Source of the DNA: JACRDG01 sp963760985
Lineage (GTDB): Bacteria > Desulfobacterota > Desulfomonilia > Desulfomonilales > Desulfomonilaceae
Length of the DNA: 64,000 nucleotides
Assembly: GCA_963760985.1 (NCBI GenBank)
Contig: CAVXFM010000010.1
Location: 62,001-126,000, forward strand
Reading direction: 5' to 3'
Part shown: positions 9,297-19,404 of the stretch, piece by piece
Layout: each line of letters starts with the position of its first letter
Numbering within the stretch: the stretch's first letter is position 1
Made by a program: the position numbers and the translations under genes
The notes under the pieces: model-generated
What the model was told of the DNA's origin: nothing
What the model saw: only the letters and a program-made list of their open reading frames with translations
Databases searched by the model: none

Positions 9297-9460
9297 TCGA
9301 TAGGCACTTGCCCATCCGAGGATCCCGCAACTGGCAGGGGCTCGCCGAATCTGGAAAGAATTGATTGTGACCTCCCCTTGGTTCGTGAACCTGTCCCGCG
9401 TGGTGAATGGGGTTGAAGCGAGGTTTGGCCATCCTTTGTCATGTGTGGAAGGGAAGTTCT

Positions 9461-10210
9461 ATGAACGCAGAATCTGATGTGGTAAGCCCCGAGCGCTTCG
9501 ATGCGGTGCTGTTCGATCTGGACGGCGTGATCACCGACACCGCCAAACTTCACGCGGCCTGTTGGAAGAAGGTATTCGATGCTTTCCTGAAAAGCCGGGC
9601 TGACAGGACCGGTGAACCCTTCCAGCCATTCGATCTCCAGGTTGACTACGAAAAGTACGTGGACGGCAAGCTGCGGTACGAGGGGGTTCAAAGCTTTCTC
9701 GACTCACGAAGAATCAAGCTCCCCTATGGGGATCCCCGAGACTCCTCGGATAAGGAAACGATTTGCGGTCTGGGAAACCGCAAAGATCAATTGTTCGACA
9801 CAGATTTGAAGAAGGAGGGTGTCGAGGTCTTCCAGGGGACGGTGGCCTGGCTCCGGCATCTGCGTAAGCGGGGGATCAAAACCGCGGTGGTCTCCTCGAG
9901 CAGACACTGCCGGGCTGTGCTCGAGGCTGTGGGAATCGCAGACCTCTTTCAGGCGCAAGTTGACGGAAATGTGACCGAAAAGTCGAATCTGAAGGGAAAG
10001 CCGGCTCCGGATACGTACCTCCGGGCGTCGGAGATGCTTGGCGTTCAACCCCAAAGGGCTGTAGTGGTGGAGGATGCCCTGTCCGGGGTACAGGCTGGCC
10101 GCAAGGGCAATTTCGGGCTGGTGATCGGCGTGGATCGCCTGGGAGATGCAGATGCTCTCCGCAAAAATGGGGCTGACCTGGTGGTGATTGACTTGGGGGA
10201 TCTGCTTTGA
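9461..10210 (+). CDS. pgmB: beta-phosphoglucomutase, HAD superfamily
   Basis: Converts beta-glucose-1-phosphate to glucose-6-phosphate. HAD motif I is FDLDGVITDTAKLHAACWK, with both catalytic Asp residues and the beta-PGM-specific TDTAxxHxxxW pattern. Motif II is AVVSSSRHC, the conserved Lys lies in the EKSNLKGKPAPDTYL region, and motif III is AVVVEDALSGVQAG. A cap domain at about residues 20-110 carries YVDGKLRYEGVQSFLDSR, the KxR-x2-G sugar-binding loop. The ATG at 9461 has GGAAGGGAAG before it; a frame continuing upstream to 9407 has no such site. It sits 43 bp before the GH65 phosphorylase, which releases its substrate, the usual operon pairing. Confidence 0.93.
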   Translation: MNAESDVVSPERFDAVLFDLDGVITDTAKLHAACWKKVFDAFLKSRADRTGEPFQPFDLQVDYEKYVDGKLRYEGVQSFLDSRRIKLPYGDPRDSSDKETICGLGNRKDQLFDTDLKKEGVEVFQGTVAWLRHLRKRGIKTAVVSSSRHCRAVLEAVGIADLFQAQVDGNVTEKSNLKGKPAPDTYLRASEMLGVQPQRAVVVEDALSGVQAGRKGNFGLVIGVDRLGDADALRKNGADLVVIDLGDLL

Positions 10211-10252
10211 TGATAATGGGTTTGCATCAATAAGCGTCTGAGGAAGAAGACC

Positions 10253-12624
10253 ATGCTACAACGCCGACCCGTAAACCCACCCCAGGGAATCTATCCGGTC
10301 GATCCTTGGCGGATTGTCGAAAAGCAATTTTGTCCTCGTTTTCTCGCGCAGATGGAAACCATCTTCTCCACAAGCAACGGGTATCTGGGAATGCGGGGAA
10401 GTTTTGAGGAAGGCGAACCGGCATTCGAAAATGGCACGTACATCAACGGATTCTACGAAACCTGGCCCATCTCTTACGGGGAGGAAGCCCACGGGTTTGC
10501 CAAAGAAGGGCAACACATTGTAAATGTGCCTGATAGCAAAATCATCAGGCTTTTTGTTGATGGTGAACTGTTTTCTCTGAGAGAAGCGCGTCTGATCAAA
10601 TTTGAGCGGATACTCGACTTCCAGGCAGGGACCCTTGATCGGGAGATCGTCTGGGAGATGGCCTCAGGGCAACGCGTGGCCATCACCTCCAAGAGGCTTG
10701 TATCTTATGCACACCGACATCTGGCCGCGATCTCCTATGAGGTCACATTGTTGCACGCCAAGGCTCCGGTTGTTATCTCTTCGGAAATACGCTTGGACCC
10801 GCGGCATTCTCCGCGAGAAGACGATCCTCGCGTCCATCGAAGCGCCCAGGGGAGGGCAATTTTCCCTCGGCTGAACCAGTGCGGGGTACTCGGATAATGT
10901 TGGGCCACCAGACCGGAAGGAGCAGGTTGGCCTTAGTCTGCGCGGTTGATCACCAAATCGCAACGGATTGCACGTATACCGTACGAAGTGAATCTTCGGA
11001 TGATGCGGGAAAGGTCGTTCTTTCCTTTGACGCTCACCCTGAGAGACCTATAAAGATAGCCAAGTTCATGACCTATCACACCTCCCACCACTTGGATTTC
11101 GAGGAACTGTGCGCCGCTGCCGAGCGGACTCTGGAACGAGGCATGGCAGGCGGCTTTGAAGACCTCCTGGCCGGACAGCGCGGATGTCTGAATGATTTCT
11201 GGGCCCGCAGCGACGTGCAGATCGAAGGTGATCCCCGCCAAAATCACAGGGCCGGAGAGCTGCAACAGGCCTTGCGGTTCAACCTCTTTCAAATCCACCA
11301 GGCTTCGGTCAGGGTCGAAGAGAACGGAATTCCGGCAAAGGGACTTACCGGGCAGGCTTATGACGGGAATTATTTTTGGGACACTGAGATGTACGTGCTT
11401 CCCTGCCTGATCTACACAGCGCCAGGAATCGCCAGGAATCTCCTACACTTCAGATATGGAATGCTCAACAAGGCTCGACAGAGAGCCAAAGAAGTGGGAG
11501 AGCAAGGGGCTCTTTTTCCGTGGCGCACGATCAACGGGGAGGAAACCTCGGCTTATTATGCGGCAGGTACGGCCCAATACCACATCAACGCTGATATCAT
11601 GTACGCCTTGCAAAAATACGTGGAGGTCACGGGGGATGAGGAATTCCTGTGTGGCGCGGGAGTGGAGATGCTGGTGGAAACGGCTCGTATGTGGCAGGGG
11701 CTGGGCTTCTTTTCCGAGCGCAAAGGCGGAAGATTCTGCATCCACGGGGTAACCGGGCCGGATGAATATACTACGGTGGTGAACGACAATCTCTACACCA
11801 ACCTCATGGCCCAAAATAATCTCTCCTACGCTGCAACCGCGGTCGAGCACCTCAATCGCACGCATCCGGAGCGGTTTGCCGCTTTGGTTGAGAAAACCGG
11901 CCTGAATTTCCCTTGGGAAGTGAATAATTGGCGGCGAGCCGCAGAAAAGATGTACATCGCCTTAGATGAGAAAGCGAAAGTATATCCACAAGATGACAGC
12001 TTCCTCGACAAACAGAGATGGGATTTCGCGCATACTCCTCCGGAAAAGTATCCTCTGCTCCTGCATTTTCACCCACTGAAAATCTATCGTCATCAGGTGA
12101 TCAAGCAAGCGGACGTGGTCTTAGCGATGTTTCTGCTGGGACATAAGTTTCCCCCCGGACACACGAAAAGCACCTTTGATTACTACGATCCCTTGACCAC
12201 CGGGGATTCTTCCCTTTCGGTGTGTATTCAAGGTATCGTGGCAGCTGAATGCGGGTACCTGGATAAGGCTCTGGATTATGCGCACTATGCCGTTCTCATG
12301 GACCTCGAGGATGTGGAAGAAAATGTCAAGGACGGTTGTCACATCGCATCCATGGGCGGGAGTTGGATGCTTTGCGTGTACGGGCTGGCCGGCATGCGCG
12401 ATCGGGATGGCCGCTTATCCTTCGACCCGCGACTGCCTCGAGGACTCAAGCGGCTTCACTTCCGCTTGGCCATTCAAGGACAAAGGCTGGACGTCACCAT
12501 AGAGCACGATTCAGCTACATTTTATCTGCGGGAAGGGGCTCAGTTAAGGATCACCTGTCAAGGTCAGGGGATCCTCTTGACCCGGGGCACACCTGTCGTC
12601 GTGCGTACCCCCTCGAGGAATTGA
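10253..12624 (+). CDS. GH65-family glycoside phosphorylase (maltose/trehalose/kojibiose type), one apparent frameshift
   Basis: About 790 residues when joined, the usual length for GH65 inverting phosphorylases, which split an alpha-glucosyl disaccharide with phosphate into beta-glucose-1-P and glucose. The N-terminal beta-sandwich starts with NGYLGMRGSFEEG. The catalytic (alpha/alpha)6 domain has GQAYDGNYFWDTEMYVLP, FPWRTINGEE, the general-acid Glu in HGVTGPDEYTTVVN, and the phosphate-site HQVIKQADVV motif. The reading frame changes in the GGGG run at about 10882-10885; restoring one G joins PRLNQCGG to TRIMLGHQTG without loss. Whether the substrate is maltose, trehalose or kojibiose cannot be told by eye. 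RBS GAGGAAGAAGACC precedes ATG 10253. Confidence 0.9.
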
Positions 12625-12670
12625 GACCTCATACCGTACTATCAAATCTCGAGCGCGAAATGGAACGAAC

Positions 12671-13309
12671 ATGAACTTGACCTTCTATTTTCTCAGGCAC
12701 GGAGAAACCACCGCCAGCCGGACAGGCGGCTATTGCGGCACTCTCGACCCGGACTTGACGCCAGAAGGGCTTGAAATGGCCGGGGATTTTGCCGCTGCCT
12801 ATAAAGACCTTGCGTGGGAGGCCATTTTTTGCAGCCCCCTACGCCGCGCGGTGGCCACGGCGCAACCGCTGTGCGATGCAGTGGGACTTACCTTGCACCT
12901 CCGGAAGGAGCTCAAAGAGATTGCCTACGGGCAGTGGGAAGGCAAGACCCCAGAAGAAGTGAACCGCACGTTCCATAATGAGTTTGTGAGCTGGATGGCC
13001 GACCCCGGCTGGAATTCTCCCACCGGCGGGGAGCGGGGCGTAGACATAGCCCGTCGCAGCTCCTTGGTCCTGGAAGAAATGGAACAGGGGCACCCATCGG
13101 GGAATGTCCTGGTGGTATCGCACAAAGCGACGATACGCATCATGTTATGTTCCCTTTTGGGAATCGACGTGGGGCGGTATCGCGACCGAATTAGCATGCC
13201 CGTAGCCTCGCTCGCGATCGTGGAAATGACGGAACGTGGACCATTGCTGAAGGTACTAGGGGATCGATCGCACTTGCAGGAAAGGCTTCGCGTGCGGTTC
13301 GGCACCTGA
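12671..13309 (+). CDS. histidine phosphatase / phosphoglycerate-mutase-like protein
   Basis: 212 residues. The phospho-acceptor motif FYLRHGETTASR is at residues 6-17, followed by CSPLRRAVATAQPL, the acid Glu in LKEIAYGQWEGKTPEEV, and the second active-site His in VVSHKATIRIMLCSLLG, all in the order of branch-1 histidine phosphatases (GpmB/CobC type). It follows the GH65 gene by 46 bp and so probably belongs to the same operon, which suggests a sugar-phosphate phosphatase or mutase role. The exact substrate is unknown and alpha-ribazole phosphatase is a possible alternative. Confidence 0.87.
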   Translation: MNLTFYFLRHGETTASRTGGYCGTLDPDLTPEGLEMAGDFAAAYKDLAWEAIFCSPLRRAVATAQPLCDAVGLTLHLRKELKEIAYGQWEGKTPEEVNRTFHNEFVSWMADPGWNSPTGGERGVDIARRSSLVLEEMEQGHPSGNVLVVSHKATIRIMLCSLLGIDVGRYRDRISMPVASLAIVEMTERGPLLKVLGDRSHLQERLRVRFGT

Positions 13310-13529
13310 TACCCGATTGTGCTCCCATTCAGGTCTGTACTGTCGGGCAGCCGGCACGCTTCCGAGGCTCAGTAAGGCGCGACGGTCGCACCGAACAGGC
13401 GTGGCAGTAGGCTTACTTGATTGTGCGTGCAATGGTACAGGTCTTTGTATTCCCAAGCATGTGTTGCTTTGCGACATCCAGATTCAACACTCGGGCTGGT
13501 TTTCTTCATGAACCAAGAGGATTGTACCC

Positions 13530-16139
13530 ATGACCATCGATCAAATCTCCAGTGACATGGCAGAGCACCGAAGCATAGAAGAACTCTTATCCACCCTCTC
13601 TACCTCACCGGAGGGACTTTCCAGTGAAGAGGCTCGGAATCGTCTTACCCAATTGGGTCCGAATGCCCTGGAAGAGAAGAAAGTCAATCCTCTTCTCCAA
13701 TTCTTGGGCTATTTTTGGGGTCCCATACCTTGGATGATCGAAATAGCTGCCATCCTGTCTCTGATAGTGCGACACTGGGCTGATTTGGCGATCATCGTGA
13801 CGTTGCTCGTGTTCAATGCCGTGATAGGCTTTTGGCAGGAGTTCAAAGCAGCTAACGCACTCGAGGCTCTCAAGGGCCAACTGGCTCTCAAGGCACGTGT
13901 CCGAAGGGACGGCCAGTGGCAGGAAATCGCCACTGCCGATCTCGTCCCCGGGGACGTTGTACGGGTCAGGCTTGGCGACATCGCACCCGCGGACCTCAAA
14001 CTCATGAACGGCGAATATGTGAGCGTGGACCAGGCTGCGCTTACCGGAGAGTCGTTGCCTGTCACAAAAAAAGTGGGCGATACATGCTACTCAGGCTCGG
14101 TGATCAAGCAGGGAGAGATGGAGGCCTTGGTCACCACCACGGGGAGCAATACTTTCTTCGGTCGCACAGCAAAGCTGGTAGAGACCGCGGGGGCTGTGTC
14201 GCACTTCCAGCAGGCAGTGCTCAACATCGGTGATTATCTCATCTATATCAGCCTGGGCCTGGTAGCGGTGTTGATCCTGGTACAGCTCGAACGAGGGACT
14301 CCGGTTCTCGATTTGGTCCAGTTCGCGCTCATTCTTACGGTAGCTTCCATCCCTGTAGCCTTGCCCGCGGTGCTCTCGGTCACCATGGCTGTGGGAGCTC
14401 TGGCGCTGTCCAAGCAAAAGGCTATTGTCTCCAAATTGGAATCCATCGAGGAGATGGCAGGCATCGACATCCTGTGCTCGGACAAGACAGGCACTCTCAC
14501 CCAAAACAAACTCACCCTGGGAGAGTCAGTCGCTTTCGAGGCCAAAGACGTAAATGAATTGATCCTTTCCGCGGCACTTGCTTCCAAATCAGAGGACCGG
14601 GATGCCATCGACATGGCGGTCATCGCGGGGCTCAAGGATGAGAAAGCCGTCGAGGGCTACACCCAGTTGAGATTTGTCCCCTTTGATCCCATCAGCAAGC
14701 GAACGGAAGCCGAAATCAAGGATGCGAGCGGTCAGACATTCACGGTGACCAAGGGTGCGCCACACGTGATCCTCGATCTCGCGGACCTGGCTCCGGAGAA
14801 AAGAGCTCAGGCCGAAAAAGTGGTGGGCGACTTGGCAGGGCAGGGGTACCGGACTCTCGGGGTTGCTCGGAAGGATGCCCAAGGAACCTGGAGATTTCTT
14901 GGGATCATTCCGTTGTACGATCCACCTCGGGAAGATTCCGCACAGACCATCGCAAAAGCGGAACAATATGGACTGAGCATAAAGATGGTCACCGGCGACG
15001 ACGTGGCAATCGGCAGCGAGATAGCGAGACGGCTGAACTTGGGCACCGACATCCAGCCCGCGAATCAGCTCTTCACAGAAGGGGTAGACCCTTCGGACCT
15101 CAGCCCTTCTCTCGCGGAGCGTATCGAAAAGGCCGATGGATTCGGTAGGGTCTTTCCGGAGCACAAATACGGCATCGTAAAGGCGCTCCAGGCGCGAGGT
15201 CACATCGTGGGCATGACAGGAGACGGCGTCAATGATGCGCCCGCACTCAAGCAAGCCGATGTGGGAATAGCAGTCAGCGGCGCCACCGACGCAGCCCGAT
15301 CTGCCGCGTCCCTGGGACTCACCCGGCCCGGGCTGTCCGTCATCGTGAGTGCCGTGGAAGAAGCGCGGAAGATCTTCGAACGGATGAACAGTTACGCCAT
15401 TTACCGCATTGTGGAAACCATCCGTATCATGTTTTTCGTGGTGCTGGCCATCCTTGTGTACAACTTCTACCCCATCACCGCCATGATGATAATTCTGCTG
15501 GCTTTCTTCAATGACGTTCCGATCATGACCATCGCTTATGACAACACCATGCTGGACCCCAAGCCGGTGAAGTGGAACATGGCTCGTGTGTTCACTTTAT
15601 CTACGGTTTCTGGAATGATCGGCGTGGTGGAGACATTCGGTATCTTGATTATTGCCAAGGCGTGGCTACACCTCGACATGCAGCAGATCCAGACTTTCAT
15701 ATTCCTTAAGCTGGCGGTAGCCGGCCATTTGACTCTGTTTGTCGCGGGACGCCAAAGCCGTTTTACTCCAGACCATACCCTTCGCCCCTTCTTCTCTGGT
15801 CCGCGGTGTTCACCAAATTGCTGGCAACGCTTTTGGTAGTGTATCCCTTCGGGCTCATCGCTGGCGATCTCGTGGAATCAGGTAGCCCTGGTTTGGGGTT
15901 ACTGTATCGCGTGGGTTTTTGTGGAAGACCTGGCAAAACTGTTCGTGCATTCGCATCTCAGCATGGCAGGCCGCAGACACAAGAGGTTTCTCCGAGTAGT
16001 CAAGCAGCCCCTTCATTCCCCCATGCGGCGCCGTCCGGGACAGGACAAAACCCTGCCAGACGATAGGAGTGCAGTCGCACAGAGAACTTTCAAGAAAGCG
16101 GCCCTCGGGCCTTGCCGTGTGTCGGCAACCCGTATATAG
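13530..16139 (+). CDS. P-type (type IIIA) plasma-membrane H+-ATPase, two apparent frameshifts near the C-terminus
   Basis: Pumps protons across the inner membrane at the cost of ATP. About 868 residues when joined. In order: cation-ATPase N-domain, two membrane spans, the actuator loop with ALTGESLPV (about 170), spans with PVALPAVLSVTMAVG, the phosphorylated Asp in CSDKTGTLTQNK (about 318), KGAPHVILDL, TGDDVAIGSEIARRL, MTGDGVNDAPALKQADVGIAV (about 563), then four to six spans. The frame changes near 15790-15806 and again near 15860-15880; joined, the tail reads through VFTKLLATLLVVYPFGLIA and VALVWGYCIAWVFVEDLAK like other family members. The stop codon (16137-16139) lies inside the left end of a MITE-like element, so the extreme C-terminus may have been altered. 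Confidence 0.9.
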
Positions 16140-16296
16140 CAATTGCCAAAAGTTCTGACCGAATGGATCGTGCGTTGAAAAGGTGGCGGGGGGGTCCCTG
16201 AACCAAGATTCGACGGCTCTGCGTCGCTCGCAGTGAAGCGGGACCTCCCCACACCAAAGGAGAATCAAGCGGACAAAACCTTTGGCAACTCCCATG
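16135..16296. mobile_element. MITE-like element with IS630-type ends
   Basis: About 160 bp without coding capacity. The left end (TATAGCAATTGCCAAAAGTT, then CTGACCGA) matches the left end of the IS630 element at 831. The right end (CGGACAAAACCTTTGGCAAC, 16270-16289) matches its right end. An internal hairpin pairs GGTCCC (about 16193) with GGGACC (about 16241). A non-autonomous derivative mobilised by the IS630 transposase is the simplest reading. Confidence 0.6.
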
Positions 16297-16443
16297 ACCT
16301 GGGGGGCACAACGAACCATGAAAATGGCACCCGTCCAGCGATCAGCGGGAGCTGGCAAGGACCCGAGTTTCTCTGGGCACGGGGGTTCAGGGGAAGGCCC
16401 TTCTTTCAAGAAGGGCCTTCCCCCGAAAATGCATTTTCATAGG
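16279..16443. repeat. dispersed repeat, family C copy 1
   Basis: It shares with 57307-57453 the string ACGAACCATGAAAATGGCA, then GTCCAGC-A-CAGCGG-AGCTGGCAAG and the ending GGCCTTCCCCCGAAAATGCA-TTTTCATAGGA, with the palindrome GAAAATGCATTTTC near the end. Its first bases overlap the right end of the MITE-like element. Function unknown. Confidence 0.6.
16390..16423. terminator. perfect 16-bp hairpin inside repeat C1
   Basis: GGGGAAGGCCCTTCTT and its exact complement are separated by 2 bases. It lies between the convergent ends of the H+-ATPase gene and the leftward membrane-protein gene, where it could act on either side. There is no T-run directly next to the stem. Confidence 0.5.
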
Positions 16444-16482
16444 AATCAGTATAAGCCTCCGAAAAACAGGGACGCGGTTGCC

Positions 16483-18398
16483 CTACTCACTTACCGGGGA
16501 GAGGAGTGGCCATGCTCCTCTCCGTGTCCGCAGAAGAGACAAGCTCCCCAAAACTGGCCATGGAGGAACAGGAGGAGGATGTGGGGGTAGATGGTTGCGG
16601 CCTTCTGGTAGGAACACCATCATTACCTGAAAGGGGAGATCGCCGACCAATTTCACGGGTACCTTGAATGCCCCGTCCACCGTTCGATCAGGAACTATGC
16701 GTAACGAGCCTATGAAGCGTCCTTCCACGAAGACTTCCACAGTGCCGCGAAGCTGCAAGCCCGGGCATCGCGAATTTGGACCTCCCCACCATGAGCTGCC
16801 CCCGGGTTGCCTAACGCATTCTCGGGAATGATATATGCCGCGGCAACGTCCAGTAATTCGAATGTACCAGGTCCCGTGGGATAGATGCCCATCGCGTTAT
16901 AAGGCGCGAGCATGGAAGTATCCTTCGCAGCTACCGTCCCTTTTGGCCAATGGGCACGGTCTACGATAAACATGTCCAGGCCTCGGTCCCTATTGAAACG
17001 GGCATTCAGGCCAAGAGGCGCGTGCAGGCCGCTATCCAACAGCCTGAGATTGGGAAATGTACCTATGCCGGCAAGACCACCATGGAGAAAATGAAGCGAA
17101 AGCAAAGCCAGCATACACAAGATTCCTGTTCGTGCAGGCAAGATTGCCAGCAAAGCCAAAAAAAGCGCGAGAATCACAAAGAAATAAAACTCCGTAAAAT
17201 AGCGCGGACCGGTAGCAGGAGGAATCCCCGCCACCACAATATTCACATATACGGCTGCTACGAGAACAATGGAGAACAGGGGAAGCAACGTTCTTTTGGT
17301 AGTAAAGACACGATACAAACTGAGCGGCATGACCGCCAGAACGACAAGCCACTGCGGATTGGCAACAAAGAAACCCTTAAATGGAAAGCCATTGTGAGAA
17401 AAGGCGGTTCGTGCAAGCCCAGTGGCGTGCACAATGTCTGGGCTTGTGTAGTAAGCGAGAAGATTCATCCCAAAGCTGCGGAACTTGGACTCCCACGAAA
17501 AGAAACCGGTGCTCAGTCTGAACATAGTGTCATCCGCACAATTTTGGCGAAAAAATACTCCGAAATCCGTGGGAGACCCGAACCTTACGTAATTCCAGAC
17601 AAGCAGGAGTACCAACAAAGATAAACCGGCCGCTAAGCTGACGGGTTCCCAGCGGGCAACTGCCTTGCTGCCGTACCGGATGAGTTTAACGACCAAGAGG
17701 ATCAGCGCAACCCCCAAGACTGCGCCAGCGGCCAGCAACCATGTTGCTCTTACCGAAGCCGCGAGTGCAAACGCGAGTCCCGCGATCGCGAAGCTCCCAC
17801 TTTTTTGCACTGGCGTGCCGCGCGAGAGCGCAAGAAGCCCGGCCATTGCCAGTCCCAGACCAAAAACAATTTGTTGTTGGTAGATGTAGAAATTGGGAGC
17901 AAAGAGATTGAACGGGCTGGTAGGCAAAGGCGGAGCAAATAAGAAGCACCACAGGAGGCCCAGGGAGCTCAAGCGCCACCAGGACGAGCGGCCAGACTCG
18001 GCACGGAGGGCGGTGTCAACCGCTTCCGCGATAAGTCTTTGGAAGAAATAGATCAAACAGAATAAAAACAGAGTAGTAATAAGGTAATGGGCCCACCACC
18101 TTCCGAGGAGAGTGTGACAAGACCACAAGATAAACGACGGGAGAGGTCCGAAGTAGAGATACGCGTGGCCGTGGAACATGCTGGAATCGTGGTAGTAAAA
18201 CTGAGGCGGGCCAGGTATGAGATACGCATGCCCCTGGCCGAGCGAATGTGCTTGCACTTCGTACAGGCCGTCAAGAATTCCAGGAGCGCTGAACCCCCAG
18301 GAAATTTTCCACAATATCAGGAAAGTCACCACCGCTGAATTGAGAACCCACAAAGTATCAGCGTCCAGGACTTTCGAGAATACTCGGTAATCTTTCAT
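16483..18398 (-). CDS. large polytopic membrane protein, function unknown (one apparent frameshift)
   Basis: About 640 residues when joined. Roughly ten to twelve hydrophobic spans alternate with short loops; an early luminal-type loop holds YHDSSMFHGHAYLYFGPLPS, and a C-terminal soluble part follows. The layout resembles GT-C membrane glycosyltransferases, but I see no clear family motif. The main frame would stop at 16710 with an odd tail; a frame change near 16755 continues into LQLRGTVEVFVEGRFIGSLR and VDGAFKVPVKLVGDLP, a beta-rich domain ending at 16483. No near neighbours are on the same strand. The start ATG at 18398 lies just inside the edge of repeat B2. Confidence 0.7.
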
Positions 18399-18401
18399 CG
18401 C

Positions 18402-18508
18402 AACGGTTCACCGCGTGAGACAAGGAATGAACTACGAAACGAAGACACAAAGCAAAGAGAGAATGGGTTGTTGGTTTCTTCCTGTCCAGGTACCTTTGTG
18501 GTTCAATT
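18402..18508 (+). repeat. dispersed inverted repeat, family B copy 2
   Basis: It begins AACGGTTCACCGCG and contains AAGACACAAAG and CCTTTGTGGTTCA arms. It is the reverse orientation of copies 449-548 and 57491-57592. It lies immediately upstream of the leftward membrane-protein gene, so it would form part of that gene's leader. Confidence 0.55.
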
Positions 18509-18761
18509 TCCGGGTGCGACAAAGGATCGCACTGAACGAGTACCTTTATTGAGGAGCGATCGCGGGCAGGTTCCCCAAAGCAGCAAGTGATGAGCACGAG
18601 GGAAACTTGTGGAGCAGGCCTACCTGCCTGCACGAAAAAGCCAGTGATGGCAAGAGGAAAAGCCTGCCCCACAAGTCGCTCCGGCTGCCTCTATCGGAAA
18701 GCACGACCACCAAGCGGGCAGCAGCGTGAGGAAACGAGATTACAAGGCCGCAGGTGATTAC
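18509..18761. other. gene-free stretch upstream of repeat B2
   Basis: About 250 bp between the 3' end of the DUF35 gene and repeat B2; no gene, hairpin of note or repeat is seen. Confidence 0.35.
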
Positions 18762-19175
18762 TCACGCGGGAGTCAATTCATAACTCAGACGGTCGTTTTC
18801 CAGACTGAGCACACGGATCTTGACCTTCATGCCGGCCTTGACTCCGTCATCGAGCAAGCCCTTTTCCAGGCGACCGAACACTTTCACGCCGTCTGGGAAT
18901 TCGGCCACTCCCAGCACATACGGCACGTCCTTTTCAAAGCCCGCGGGCGCGAACATGGCCTTGGTGAAAGTGACGAGCGTGCCCTCTCCGGACACGGGGA
19001 ACCATTCCATGTCGTCGCTGAGGCACAGTGAGCAATCGCTTCGCGGGGGGAAGAACTTCGCACCGCATTCCTTGCACGCGGTGCCTCTGATCTCGTTGTT
19101 CTGCAGGAAATCTATAAACTGTTCAGCCTTGGTCACTCCGGTGAAACTGATAATACCGAACTGATCGAATCCCAT
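18762..19175 (-). CDS. DUF35 OB-fold / zinc-ribbon acyl-CoA-binding protein
   Basis: 137 residues. A rubredoxin-like zinc knuckle (TACKECGAKFFPPRSDCSLC, two CxxC pairs at about residues 33-52) is followed by an OB-fold (GEGTLVTFTKAMFAP, YVLGVAEFPDGVKVFGRLE, VKIRVLSLENDRLSYEL). Such proteins form complexes with thiolases, as in the archaeal thiolase/HMG-CoA synthase complex and the BbsA-BbsB thiolase of toluene degraders, where they help bind CoA thioesters. The adjacent gene here is a thiolase on the same strand, 229 bp upstream, which supports that role. GGAGG precedes ATG 19175. Confidence 0.9.
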   Translation of the reverse strand: MGFDQFGIISFTGVTKAEQFIDFLQNNEIRGTACKECGAKFFPPRSDCSLCLSDDMEWFPVSGEGTLVTFTKAMFAPAGFEKDVPYVLGVAEFPDGVKVFGRLEKGLLDDGVKAGMKVKIRVLSLENDRLSYELTPA

Positions 19176-19404
19176 AATTTTCCTCCAGCAGGCTCATGCG
19201 GTACTAGAAGAGCCCGAGGTTGTTCTTGCACTATCGAATGACAAGAATCGTCTCAGCCAGCGGCGACCATTCTCGCCTTTGGCTTGCGGCATATGCAGTG
19301 AGGCATTGAACCATAATCTGCCGCAGTCGTTTGGGTGTTGCAGAAAGGAGAGGGCAGGAGCCCTCCCGCTCTGGGGTCCCCCAAAGGGGTTTTCTGCATA
19401 CGCG

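Noticed and set aside
10878..10897. Programmed frameshift in the GH65 gene
   Set aside because: A GGGG run with a missing G is a typical sequencing error, no slippery heptamer with a downstream structure is seen, and many other genes show the same kind of break.
16950..17624. A 224-codon rightward frame inside the membrane-protein gene
   Set aside because: Composition is rich in Lys, Gln and Arg without any domain; it is the reverse of hydrophobic codons of the real gene.
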